NCBI RefSeq assembly: GCF_901933205.1
Contig: NC_044590.1
Location: 5,161,501 to 5,225,500, forward strand
Source: Camarhynchus parvulus
Lineage: Eukaryota; Chordata; Aves; Passeriformes; Thraupidae
Direction: 5' to 3'
DNA: 64,000 nt
Part shown: positions 9,741 to 21,190 of the stretch, one piece after another
How the letters are laid out: the number at the start of each line of letters is the position of its first letter
Numbering within the stretch: position 1 is the first letter of the stretch
The notes under the pieces: model-generated
The model's database searches: none
What the model was told of the DNA's origin: nothing
The model's input: only the letters and a program-made list of their open reading frames with translations
Translations under genes and position numbers: made by a program

Positions 9741-12660
9741 CAAAAATCAGTGTGTATTTGAGCTTGGCTCAGAATGAAAGCCCTGTTCAGCCAAAATGTC
9801 TTCTGGAAATGGGGCAGTTTTGGGGCATGGACTGATACCCCCACCAATACCCCTGCCTGCAGCCCCTTCTCCTCCAGGCAGCCCTCAGCAGCTCCTGCTG
9901 CCTGTCAGACCATTCCCACGTGGATGGAAGGAAGGCAGGAGTTACTGAATGGCACAGCTGAGCTCTGATAACGACACTGAGACAAATTGATGGACATCAA
10001 GGGGAGGCTTTGCACGGGGGACGTTGGCTAAGCCTATTAAAATGTAATCAGTCCCAGGTAGCGTTTGCTCTGTCACTGAAGCTGCTTAGTGAAAGCAATT
10101 ACAAAGCACTTAAGGGTTTAGCCAATTAAAAGAATATCCTTCAGTCTCCCACAGCTGGCTGGGTGATCCTTCAGTAAAATGCCTCTTAGCAGATGAAATC
10201 ACGATGCATTTTTTACTGAACATCTGTGAATTTTTAAATTATTGGGGCCTCTGTATTTTGTCAAGTAATACAAGACAAAGGCCAAGAATTAATGATGTAT
10301 CCATGTATTTCATTAATTTGTGCATTAATAATTCCCCTCTGAACAAACACTTTGAAGAGTCCATTCATTTCTCCTCAGCAATGCTCCAAGTCTGAGTTAT
10401 TCATTTCAGGAGGAGAATATTGCCATGAGATTTAGTTTAACCAGCCTACAAGCAGGAATTTCTCATACTTTGCAGCCCCAATACACAGAAGAGCACCAGC
10501 CTAAAACTCCTTAAACAGTTGTATTTCATAATTCCTATATTCTAAGGAAAGCAGATTTATTTGTTCATGAATAATTTCTTTTCAAGAAAGGAATAAATTT
10601 CATGGCAGTTTGTATCTCTAATAAAAAGTCTGAGCAACTCCAAGTGGAGTTCAGCAAAACCCCTGTGGCATTAAGCTTGAGTAGAAGCTGATTTTAACAG
10701 CTGAAGTGTCACACTGAAATTTGGGAGGATAAATTACCCATTTAACAATTGTATATATTTCCCAGAGATGTTTGTAGTTGTAGGTTTACTTTGCAGCCTG
10801 CCAAGTGAGATAAAACGGGCATCAGAGTGCTCTATAAACACCCTCCAAGGAGCAAAAACCAGGGGTGGCTGTGCCTCTTGGGGCAGGGAGTCTCTTTTTT
10901 CCCCTCTCCCTTTGCTTGGCCTGGCACTGCATTCCTGAAGGAATTGCAGGTTCTTGTGGCTGCATCTCTGCAGGAAACTCCAGCTTTGGCCATGCCCTGA
11001 AAGCAGATTTTCCAGGTGTTAAGCCGTGACAGTGTGAGTGTTTAAAAAGTTAACTAATGTGATTCTGAACATGAAGTCTTGCCAGGGCTTCAGTCAGTGT
11101 GGAAGCATGCAGTGAATACAGCTCCAGGGTCCCTTTGATGAGCAGAAACTGTTCTGGGAGGAACAACGGATATGTGAAACTCAAAACTGGAGGGGAAAGA
11201 AGAAAGGGCGGCAGAGGAAGGCAGTTCGGGTTACACCTGATCTCACCAAATAGAAAGAGACTTGAATGTGGTGAGGATAAAATGGGATCCCTTCTTTACC
11301 TTTGAAAGAGGAAATTCTCTGCCTTTCTTCTTCCTTCTCCTCCAAAAATCCAGACATCCCCAGGGGAAATGGCACGAATGACGTTTAAATGGAATCAAGC
11401 AACCTCTTCTCTAATTTACAAAAGAATAATTACCTTGGAAGGAAACTTGGGAAGAGACCCCAGTGTGCACTGGGACAGCAGTGCTGTGCTGCTTGCTAGT
11501 GCCTGTTCTTGGGCCAGCTTTAATCTGCATTTTCTGCCTTGCCCCTTATGGATGGAACTGGTGCCAGGGGATGATTTAACCACTGGCGTGAGCTGGGGCA
11601 GGAATTCACATCTATTTTCAAATCTGTCATGTGAAGCCATTAAAAATCAGGACTGGAGAATACAGTCTGGGTGAAATATGTTGATTTTGAATGCCAAAAG
11701 GTTTTTCCATTCTCTGTGCTGTCTCACTTTCACTAATAAAGAAGAACTTGGGGTTTTTTTGATCATACATTCAGGAGAATTAGGGGATTGTATCCAGTAA
11801 ATGTTGTGTGTTTTCTGTGGTGTTTAAAGGAGCTGAGGACTTCTCAAGCTCACTGTTACTTCCAGTTTCTTCTTTGCTCTCCTGAGTACTCCTGGTTCAT
11901 GCTGGTGGTCCCCAAACCCTGCTGATTGTTACTGACTTTTATGGAAATCCTTTATTCCACAGCCTCATGACCCAAATGCCAGCATAAGTAGTTTTAATTT
12001 TACTGGGCTCCTTCAACCCCTACTTTGGGGCCTGCTGATATAAATATTGCCAGGAGCCTGTCAGGTAGAACATCATGTTAATATAAACAGCACCCCAAGG
12101 TTTAAGGAGGCAGTGCCAGCGGTGCCTGCACTGGCCCAGCTTTCACCACTCTCAGGTCAAACAGATCTTTGGGAGAGCTTCTCTTGTAATGGCATAAACT
12201 AAATAAGTATACAAAACCCAGGAGACTGGGATTTACAAGGATTGTTTCTCCAAAAACCACCCTGATAACCTTTTTCAAACCTCATTAGTACCAGCCGGTG
12301 GGTGTGCACCCCCTGGGCAGCGTTTGGGATGAGTCTGAAGCACAGAAAAAGCTGAGAGCTGCTGTTCAGGGGGGCCAACACCTCCCCAGACAGCTCCTGC
12401 CTTTGCTCAGGAATTCCACTGCGCTGCTCCACATCTGTATGTGGCTCAGATCCCCTTCAAGTGCAGAGAAAAAGAAATAAATTGGCTGAAATAGCCTGGA
12501 CAAAACTATCAAGGGGAGATGGATCCGAGCCTCTCTGAAGGCCTTAGCAGCAGCAGGGGTGGTTTTAAGAAGGAATAGCATCCCTTTTCTGCCTCTCCTG
12601 GAGAAAGGAGGACAGGACAGAGGGATACCCTCGCCCAGGGCCACCCGAGGCTGCAGGGCT

Positions 12661-12806
12661 GTGACTCAGCATCCCAGAGGGGCTGGAGGAGGAGGAGGAG
12701 GAAGAGGAACACAAGCCCAGCCCAGCCCAGCTTTGTGCCGCAGCAGCTCCGGGTGAGTCAGCGGCTGTGGCTCCTCACCCGTCACTGTCCCAGGGCTCTG
12801 AGTCAC
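12661..12806. promoter_or_regulatory. Cluster of AP-1/MARE-like sites in intron 2
   Basis: Three TGASTCA cores lie within 146 bp. GTGACTCAGC at 12661-12670 also fits the antioxidant-response pattern RTGACnnnGC. GTGAGTCAGC is at 12753-12762 and TGAGTCAC at 12799-12806. The first two have the GC flank favoured by small-Maf heterodimers. The local sequence is more GC-rich than the rest of the intron and has a short GAG-repeat purine run. Enhancer function is inferred from motif density only. Confidence 0.3.
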
Positions 12807-15800
12807 TGTGAACCTCACATGGCCCCACCAGGGCATGGGGGCTGCAAACCCCTCCTGAGCCCACTCCTGAGCTCAGCCAAACCAGCCAAACCATGGCCTT
12901 CCTACTCATGGTGCCCTCCCTGTGCATGTGCTAACCCAGAGGAGCTCCTGGGGCAGGGCAGTCCCCAGCCTCAGCCCAGGGTACACACAAGGCAAAATAG
13001 AACACTCAGTGTGATTTAATGGAGTTTAACTTCCAGGATTGCTGCCATGTCCAGTTGAGTCTGAGAGTAGAGACTGGCATAGTTTAAATCTCCTCTCAAT
13101 GAAAAAGATGTCAGTCAGACTTGATGTTTCTCTCTGCAGGACTTCTGAAGGAAAAACAAACCAGGGCTCGTCCTCTGCCACTCCTCCTTCCTCTCCCCTT
13201 CTTCCTTGGCATGCAGTTCAAACAGACAGTGAAAAGAGCCATAATAGGACAAAATAGAAAAACACAGGATGTAATAATTCATGGTTTAATGCGCATTTAA
13301 ATTGGGAGTTTGATTTAGAAGGGAAATGAGGGCATACATTGGTGAAAGGATCATTCCCTGACACCCCTGGCACACTGGGATCATCCTGCTGGGGTCCCAC
13401 ATCCACTCCCCAGCCTTGAGGTTTGGCACTTCATTTGCTCAATTATGGGAAATATCAGAAGCTCATGGAGCAGCTCTGCTCCTATTAGAACCTTATTGAA
13501 TTAATTAGAAGTGAGGGATGTGTCTGGTTTATTTTTAGTTCAAAAAATAAAGGCAGGAAATCTCCAACCTCACAAACACCATCCTGGACAGTGACCCCAT
13601 CACATATTGAGTCAAACCCTTCCCCTGCAGTGCTCAGCTCCAGTAGGCTGATCTGCTCCTTCTTACTCCACCAAAGGAACCCATGTGTCAAGCTTTTGAT
13701 GATGAAGAACACATCCTAGGAGCTCATAACAACAATAAAAATTCATTTTGGCAGATGGTTTGCCCAGGATTTGTTTTACAGCTCAACCATTTTGACAGGA
13801 GAAGGAACCAGGTATCTGGGAGAAAAGGGAATTTTCATTCTCTATTAGGTGAAAGTTAACACAGTCTCATGTTTCATATTCCTCCCAGGGGAGATGAGCC
13901 AAGAGGGCAGGATTGCCACCCTAAATCTGCCTGATCCCTTGTATGATAAAATGAAAACATACGGATTAAGGGTGACAAATTCAGGTCGGGATCTCCTAAT
14001 CTGTGCAGCGCAGAACTGCACAGTGTGTCACCCAGCTGGGACTTCCAAATCAGACCAGAAGTGTCTCCAGTGCACTTCACATGTTTAATAGAGATTTAAT
14101 TGCGGAGTGATTGCGTGTGGTATTACAGAATTATCACAGATCGCTTAATTGCTGATGTTAAGCAGATACTCCCCTCAATTTGTGTTTTTGTTACTATAGA
14201 TCCATATTATTTGGCGCAGCATTGCCTGAGCAGCAGAAGAAGCAGAGATCATTTACCAGGAGAAAACCACTTTGATTTAACGTGTTGGTAAATTTAACAA
14301 GCAGATGTGTGAGATTCTTATAATTGGCTGTGGAAAGAATCTGGATCCTGCCGTTCCTAAAGAGCTGCACACAGGGGTGAGCAGCTGAGAAGTGCCAGAG
14401 TGTGGAGGTTTCTGCAAAAATTAAGATGTGCCTGAATGAACCTGTGTTTGGAGGCTGCTTTTGCAGCCTGAAAGTGCAGCTAATCCTGTGCAGGCGCTGG
14501 GAGAGCAGATGGGCTGGAGCTGTGGTGTTGGCTCGTTCCCCTCAGCCCGAGGCTGACGGATGCAGGAGGAGAGGCTGGAGAGTTTTGCTTCTCCTGCAGC
14601 CCCTGGGAGGGATCTCCTGAAGAATGACAGGGCAAACCAAAGGCCCATCCAGCAGAGAAATGGATTTCTGGAGGTGGCCAAAAGTAGAAATGTGAAGGAG
14701 CAAGGCAGGCAGCCACGCTCCCACCGACCTCCCAGGGGATGTCCCCACCTCTCCTGTGCCACACATCGTGCAGGGGCTCTCCTGCCAAAGTCCCATCAGA
14801 GCTCTTCAGGGAAGGATCAGACACAGGTCAAATTCATTCACTTGATGGCATCTGAAGGGCTGCAGGCTATGCAGTGATGAGTTACATCTGTGATCACTGT
14901 GGCCAGAGAGCGGCCAAAAAAACAGTTTGAAAAAATGAATTCACTTGGACAAGAGAATAAAAACAGACCCTCTAGCCTTCTTTCCAAAACACGTCCCTTC
15001 AGTTGCTTAAATCTTTATTGGATAAATGGCTTTTGCAGCATTCCTGGAAGATGCTGTCATGCATCATGGAATAGAACCTTCTCCACTGTTAGCTGTGTGT
15101 TTGAGAGAGGGAGCTCATGGAGTTGGAGTAGGGTGGGAGTAGGGAGCTGGACACCAGGGATTTTCTAATTTCTGCTCTCCTGTGCCTCTTAGCTAAGCAT
15201 CAGTGATGGGGAGATGCAGCCACAGCCAGACTTATTCCTCCTGGACTGCATTATCCAAGGGAAACATCTCCTTGAGCTACAACCTGGTCCCTCTGGGATG
15301 ACAGTGTCTGGGTTTGGGACATATCCACATAAATATTTTTAACTCCAAGGCAGAAAACCCCCCAGCCTTTGGCTCCACATGCCAAATCCACATTTGTGGT
15401 ACCTCACTCTGGAGCAGAGCTTTGCTGCTTCCCAGCCCCTTACAGGTCACATAAAGGACATGAGTGATGTGTCCCTTGTTGTCTGTAGAGCAAATTTGGG
15501 ACCAAAAATAACTTAATTATTTTATTTAGCTTTTATTTTCTTCTTGCCTTTTATTGTGTTACGTTTTAACTGAGATTTCTTTATTTCCTGCTAGGATTCT
15601 GCCAGAATCCTGCTGCTCCATACGGAAGTTGAAACACATATTACAAAAGAAACAAATCTTTCTCTTGATTGCCTGATAGATCTGCTTTTTAATCCAGACT
15701 GACAACTGCGCTCTATCAGCAGCACTTTTATGCCTCAGAGTTGTTGCATTTTATTTTCCATTGTCTGATATTCCTCAGAATCTGGAAAGGAAAAAAGCAA

Positions 15801-16395
15801 CAGTGTCTTTCTCTGCTTACCCTTTAATTGATCATTTTTATTATAACAAAGTCCAGACCCAAACACATTGTAATCTCAGGTATGGCACAAATGTAGAACA
15901 AAAGGATGAGCCCTGCCACTAGAAAGAGCAGTTTAATGATGCTCAGCACTGTGGCCAGTGGCTCCAGTAGTAACAAACTAATGGGATTAGAGTGGCCCTG
16001 GCTCCCTGTCTACCTGGATGGAAAACATACACCAGCTGTCTCTGTGAATACCATGGACAAAAACCCTGTGCCACAAGGGCGTGAAATTCAGATGCAAACA
16101 GAGTTTCCTTTGAGCCAGGAGCCAGGCATGGCCAGTCCTTCATCTGTACCTTCTGTTCCTCATGTCCCTGCCCCAGTGCTTAGTGCTGTTCTCCATTACT
16201 TCTGTTTTGCTTGTTTTTACAGACATTTGCAGGCTGCTTGTCCCTCAGGGTTATCAATTCTTTGCACTACAGCAACACAAGAACAAGTGGGGCTGCAGGA
16301 AAACAGTTACAGCAATTAAACCCAAGCAGACAGGTCCCTTTTTCAGCCTGATGGAGAGCTGCTCACAAAGTTAAGGCTCTTTTCCTGCCTTGCAG

Positions 16396-16486
16396 GTGCT
16401 GTGGTGATTGCCTTCGTGGTCTGCTGGCTCCCTTACCACATACGGCGCCTCATGTTCTGCTATGTCCCCTCCAGCCACTGGACAGA
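16396..16486 (+). CDS. NTSR1: NTSR1 coding exon (TM6 and third extracellular loop)
   Basis: This 91-nt exon lies between TGCAG and GTGAGT. It completes the split arginine codon and ends two bases into an aspartate codon. The translation reads [20 protein letters not shown], then [13 protein letters not shown] is the class A TM6 CWxP motif whose tryptophan acts as the activation toggle. The following segment forms the top of TM6 and extracellular loop 3, part of the neurotensin pocket in known receptor structures. The loop reads VPSSHWTD where the mammalian receptor, from memory, has ISDEQWTP, so this short ligand-side loop has changed while TM6 is nearly identical. The exon is too short for an ORF scan to isolate. 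It was placed by splice phase and homology. Confidence 0.96.
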
Positions 16487-16641
16487 GTGAGTCACAATTT
16501 GGGGACATGGTCCCCCCATGCCAGGACAGGCTGGGGGCTCAGGCTGGGCTGGGGATTCCAGGGCACCCCCAGGTGTGGAGATGGAGGTGGGGATCTGGGA
16601 ACAAAGATGTTCTCCAGCCAAGGGGTTCAAGTCTCAAAACC

Positions 16642-17026
16642 TGTCATAGACATGTTTTATGAAAAATCCTTTCCTTAGGAGTTTTCCTCCTGAGAAGCTG
16701 AGAGGCCTCAGGAACAAAATGTAAACAATGGTTATCTGCTGCTGTGGAATGCGACAGGTGCATCTGTGATTGGTCTCATGTGGTTGTTTCTAATTAATGG
16801 CCAATCACAGCCCAGCTGTCCAGACTGTCTCGGTCAGTCACAAGCCTTTGTTATCATTCATTCTTTTGCTATTCTTAGCTAGCCTTCTGATGAAATCCTT
16901 TCTTCTATTCTTTTAGTATGGTTTTAATATAATATATATCATAAAATAATGAATCAAGCCTTCTGAAACATGGAGTCAAATCCTCATCTCTTCCCTCATC
17001 CTTAGACCCCTGCGAACTCCATCACA
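16642..17026 (+). mobile_element. Solo LTR, ~390-bp family, copy 2
   Basis: This 385-bp element has TGTCATAGAC at the left end and CATCACA at the right end. It is flanked on both sides by a perfect 6-bp target duplication, AAAACC (16636-16641 and 17027-17032). It contains GGCCAATCACAG, a CCAAT-type box, and an AT-rich stretch with TATATATCATAAAATAAT, consistent with U3 followed by the R/polyA region. It is sense to NTSR1 within intron 3, so it could in principle supply a polyadenylation or promoter signal. I see no evidence that it does. Confidence 0.95.
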
Positions 17027-17034
17027 AAAACCAA

Positions 17035-17200
17035 ATTGCTGTTTTGGTTTGTCTTTTGGATGTCTCAGTGTTTGCCAGGCAAATTAAGAGTTTTTGTTTT
17101 ACCTAAATCCAACCTAATTGCTGTTTTGTTTTGTTTTTTTCTTTTGGATGTCTCAGTGTTTGCCAGGCAAATTAAGAATTTTGTTTTACCTAAATCCCTC
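17035..17200. repeat. ~88-bp tandem duplication beside the solo LTR
   Basis: Two copies share CTTTTGGATGTCTCAGTGTT and TTGCCAGGCAAATTAAGA, then TTTTGTTTTACCTAAATCC, at a spacing of 88 bp. They differ mostly in the lengths of their T and TG runs. The first copy begins immediately after the right-hand target duplication of the LTR. Confidence 0.85.
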
Positions 17201-19231
17201 AGGAAGCATTATTTTGAACCAAAAGGTACCATCAGCCCCTCCTTCTCCTTAGGGCTGCAAGCACAGGCTTCAGTCTGGCAGCCCTTGATGAAATGACATT
17301 TGGACAGGGAGGTTGGTACACCCAGAGTGGATTTCAGTCTCTGTGCAGAGATATTGATCCCCAGCCCTAAGATGCAGCAGCTCCTGTCAGCACACAATTT
17401 AGCTCCATGAGGCCACATTTCCTCTCTGACAGGGGAGATGACACAGGTGGGGGAATGGCTGTGCTACTTACTGAGGCTGGGCCAGGTTATTTACTGGGTT
17501 TTGCAGAGAGTGGATCAAAATGAAATGCCAGCAGTTGCTGCTGATTAGGAAATGCCCAGATTGTCAGAGAATTCCGGGATAATTGCACGGACGCTGCTCG
17601 CAGATGTGCCAAGGCACCCCCTGCTCCTTTCTGAGGCACCAGGCTAGGCTCTCCAGCAAAGCAGCCACAAAACTAATTATTATTTTTAAATATGTCATTA
17701 AGAGCTAATGCTGTCTGGGGACACACACTGAGGAAGGCTGAGATGCCAAGGGATGCTGTCTTGTGTCTCCTCCCATGGTGTTACACCCCTGCTCTCCCTG
17801 AGACCAGGCCTGTTTCTTTCAAGGGAAAGGAAAGAAAAATCTACAATGCCAAAAAGCAGAACAACAATAAATAAATTAAATTCTCTCAATTCCAGACTCA
17901 AAATATAATAAATTAGGATATAGCAGTCTACTGAATGGGATTGTGGATCCAACCACAGTAAAATCCAACATCTATCTTCACTCATGAAAACACAGCTCTA
18001 GGCACACACTGGGACAAATTCTTGTTTTTTCTTTGCTTTCCTATATGAAAAGCACTTAAGGCACTGTTCAATTATGTAATGACTGCACTTGCTTTGAGCA
18101 AGAGGGGTAGAGAAGTCTGTCTGCAGTTAGTGGGAATTTATGCATTGTGGCTGTGTTCACATAATATTTTTTCTTCTTTTTAAAACCATGATTAATTTTA
18201 GGAAAACACTGAATTTACAAAATGATAGTGAACTATCAGTCTGGTGGCTAACCAAGAGTTTGCAGCAGCTTGGCATGTTCATTTATAAACACATGTACCT
18301 TGCCCCTGAATAAGAGAAATTTTTGCAATATTAATTCTTCATAACTACACAGAGAAACTCTGCTTGTAAGGACTGGATGGGCCATGCAGCCCTTGGCAGT
18401 GCTGAGGGGGTGTGGAGGGATGGGCAACACAGTCCAGCACTCCTCTATTTATCTTTTGTAAAGACACTGCTCAGACTAGAAAAAAGATCTGCAATTTTCA
18501 CCAAGATAAATGATTCTGAGGGACATCTTCCTGAAAATGAGACCCGTGGTGTTTATAAATGCTTTACCAGCTCAGGGCTGTTGTTCTTAGTTGGCCCAAG
18601 GAAAGATATATCTAAAAGCATAAAAGATAATAAAACATTTTCAACCAGTTCTAGTTGAAAACATTAAATTGTGGTGGTTAGGATGTGTTTCAGAAGCATG
18701 CTATCATCAGTTTGCCCCCAGAACAGGAAATGCTGTCCCACGTTATGGACAAATCCCAACCCAGGGACCCATTGAATGAGCTGATGCTGCTCTCACTGCC
18801 AGAGGGAGGAGAGAGATGCATCTGTTCCTGGAGTTTGGCTCTTCTGCAACCTCTGTAGATCAGAACTGCAGCCAAAAAAGTCAAGCTAATGTGTATGTAT
18901 GACACAGAAGTGAATTTCCATCTGGCTCCTCGGGTTCCAGAATGACTACTTCCAAAGGAAAATGAGTGCATGAGGTAAATATCTTGTCTGGATGCAGGGC
19001 TTAAATAAGCCTCTAACTGCTGGTGAGTGGGGCAATATCTTCATGGAGGCATCTGGTCCATGTTTGACCAGTTCCAGTTGGAGATGTAGTGGGTTGTGGT
19101 GGCCCAGGCACCTCTGGTAAGCTCACGTTTGCAGCCTAGGAAGGTTAGCTGGAAAGCAGCTCATGTTTTTCTCACCTTTGTGAATTTGAGCTCTTCACAC
19201 TCAGATTTTTCTCTTTCGTCTGTTCTTCCAG

Positions 19232-19481
19232 TTTCCTTTACAACTTCTACCACTACTTCTACATGCTGACAAACGTCCTCTTCTACGTCAGCTCAGCAAT
19301 CAACCCCATCCTCTACAACTTGGTGTCGGCAAACTTCCGCCAGATCTTCCTCTCCACACTCACCATCCTGTGCCTGCCATGGAGGAAGAAGAAGAAACGA
19401 CTGGCCTTCACCAGGAAATCCAACAGCATCTCCAGCAACCACACATTTTCCAGCCAGGTCACAAGGGAAACTACATACTGA
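19232..19481 (+). CDS. NTSR1: NTSR1 last coding exon (TM7, helix 8, C-tail, stop)
   Basis: The exon begins after TTCTTCCAG at 19231, completes the aspartate codon and reads [22 protein letters not shown]7 follows with [13 protein letters not shown], the class A NPxxY motif leading into helix 8. The cytoplasmic tail then runs through [17 protein letters not shown] to a serine-rich end, [16 protein letters not shown], and a TGA at 19479-19481. The tail serines and threonines are the usual kinase and arrestin sites of this receptor. In mammals helix 8 has two palmitoylated cysteines (CLC). Here the first is isoleucine and only the second remains. With the other two exons this makes 180 residues, the right size for the part of an approximately 418-residue receptor encoded downstream of exon 1. 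Confidence 0.97.
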
Positions 19482-21083
19482 AGCCAAAGGAGGAGGAGGA
19501 GGAACGCAATTCATCGTGGAGTCAAAACTTGAGAGAGGCCTCTGTGACTTCCATGCATGGTCTCCAAATTCACCTAACACAAATGTGTTTAGCAAAGTCA
19601 TTTTTTTGGAAAAAATAGGCTTTGTTCTGCCAGTAACTTTGAGGTTATTTTCAAGCATTGGCCTTGCCTCTTGTGAGTAATGTCTACATGTATTGTAACT
19701 TCAGTCTGGCATAAATCCAGATGTGGTGTTAACTGGGAAGCCAAAATGTGTTCAACTTAGGCAAAACTGTTCTGCATTTCATCCTTTTCTCAGTGCAGAG
19801 ATGCCATGTCCACATCCAAGGGTTTGTGATCACATCTCCTGGTGGCACCAAGCAGAGGGTTTGATGAGGAGAAAGAAGTTTGAGCAGAAAAGGATGTTCT
19901 TGGAGAATGGATGTGCTCATCTGTGGGATGTTCAATGAATGAGGAGCGAAAACTCAGGGAGCCAGGTGGTTATTTTAGAAATGTATCTCCATTGTGAGGA
20001 ATATGACTGAGGTGCTCAAGAGAGCCTCTCTGGCTCCTTGAAATTAAATAAGAACAGATGATGCCTTACCTAGGCTGGGGTGGCTGTGGCCTGGGGAGTG
20101 GGGTCACCTTTGGCTTTAGGGCATCCACAGTGCCTGGCTTTGGCACCACTGCAGCAAAGTCTCTGGCAAAGTCAAGAATGCAGAGGCTGTGCCCAGATGG
20201 AGCGCTGAAAATGAACAGAAATGGAAAAATCTTCCTTTTGCCATACAGCCAAATCTTATTTTTTACCAGGGAGAACAGTTTGCTGGCTTGCATTAAGAGA
20301 TGAGAAAACTCTGAGATCATGAGGGCTCCAGGCTGCTGAGATAAGAGCAATTTGCCCCATTTCTGTGGGACCTTCAGCTCTTTCCCATTCTTATTCCAGT
20401 TTTACTTGTTTCCTTGCCATTTCCACAAGGCTGACATCTCATATATAGCAGTTTTAGGCAGCAGGTCCTCTTGTTCTACCTTTTCTTGTATTACTTTTTG
20501 CTACCAGAACTGTTGGCACACCCATCTGCACCTCTAATATTTACATAGTTCAAATGCAGAGCATAAGAAACACTAAACTGGGGAGTCTTTGCTCTAAACC
20601 CACTTTCTTTTAACAAGCCAGAGGAACAGAAACAAGACCTGAAAATTCTCTTTGAAATTTAAGAGAGGAGGTAAGGAGAGCTTGAGCTTTTGTCCCATAT
20701 GGTTCCACCTCTGATGGCCCCTTATATGATACAACAAATTGCTCCAGAGTCTTTAGTACTGAAACAACAGGGCTCAGAGACAAGCTAAAGGGCTTTTTGC
20801 CCAGATGGTGACCTTCCCAACTTGGAGCTGACCAATCACCCTGTGCTGGTGGTGACCTGGTGTCCCCTTTCACACCACACATCATCAGGAGAGCAGGACT
20901 TGCCTCTGAAAGGTGACAAAGCAGAAGAGTTGTCTCAGTTTGACTTTCTGGGCTTTGCCCATGTCACCCTTCAGCTAATGAGCACCTGTGGTCCCCAACT
21001 GGAGTCCCAGTGTTGGAGGTGAGGGTCACACAGTGATGGAGACCAGCACCACTGGTGACATCTCCTGCTGCAGATGTTGCATC

Positions 21084-21190
21084 ACAGAATCACAGAACAG
21101 GTCAAGTTGGAAGGAACTCACAAGAATCATTGAATCCAACTCAATAGACTTGTGGTTTAGGTCCTGTTGGGCTCAGCACAAAGTGGAAAC
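21084..21190 (-). mobile_element. CR1 LINE 3'-end fragment, diverged subfamily
   Basis: CATCACAGAATCACAGAACA followed by CAAGTTGGAAGGAACTC and ATTGAATCCAACTC is an antisense CR1 3' end of a different subfamily from most others here. It lies within the putative NTSR1 3' UTR. Confidence 0.75.

Larger units (their letters stand above)
2452..16395 (+). other. NTSR1: NTSR1 intron 2
   Basis: This ~13.9-kb intron runs from GTGAGT at 2452 to a CCTTGCAG acceptor at 16388-16395. It splits a codon after its first base (phase 1), and the join reads as arginine, as expected. It holds the direct repeat and CpG-rich array near 3.9-5.9 kb, a solo LTR, CR1 fragments, an antisense gag remnant and an AP-1/MARE-like cluster, listed separately. 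The remainder shows no convincing exon: 2452-3430, 5916-7400, 9740-12650 and 12810-16395 are ordinary intronic sequence. The stretches 14086-14320 and 15590-15790 are low in repeats and look possibly constrained. Confidence 0.9.
16487..19231 (+). other. NTSR1: NTSR1 intron 3
   Basis: This 2.7-kb intron runs from GTGAGT to a TTCTTCCAG acceptor and interrupts an aspartate codon after its second base. It contains a solo LTR (16642-17026) and an 88-bp tandem duplication (17035-17200). The remaining sequence, 17200-19231, shows no exon or repeat that I recognise. Confidence 0.92.
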
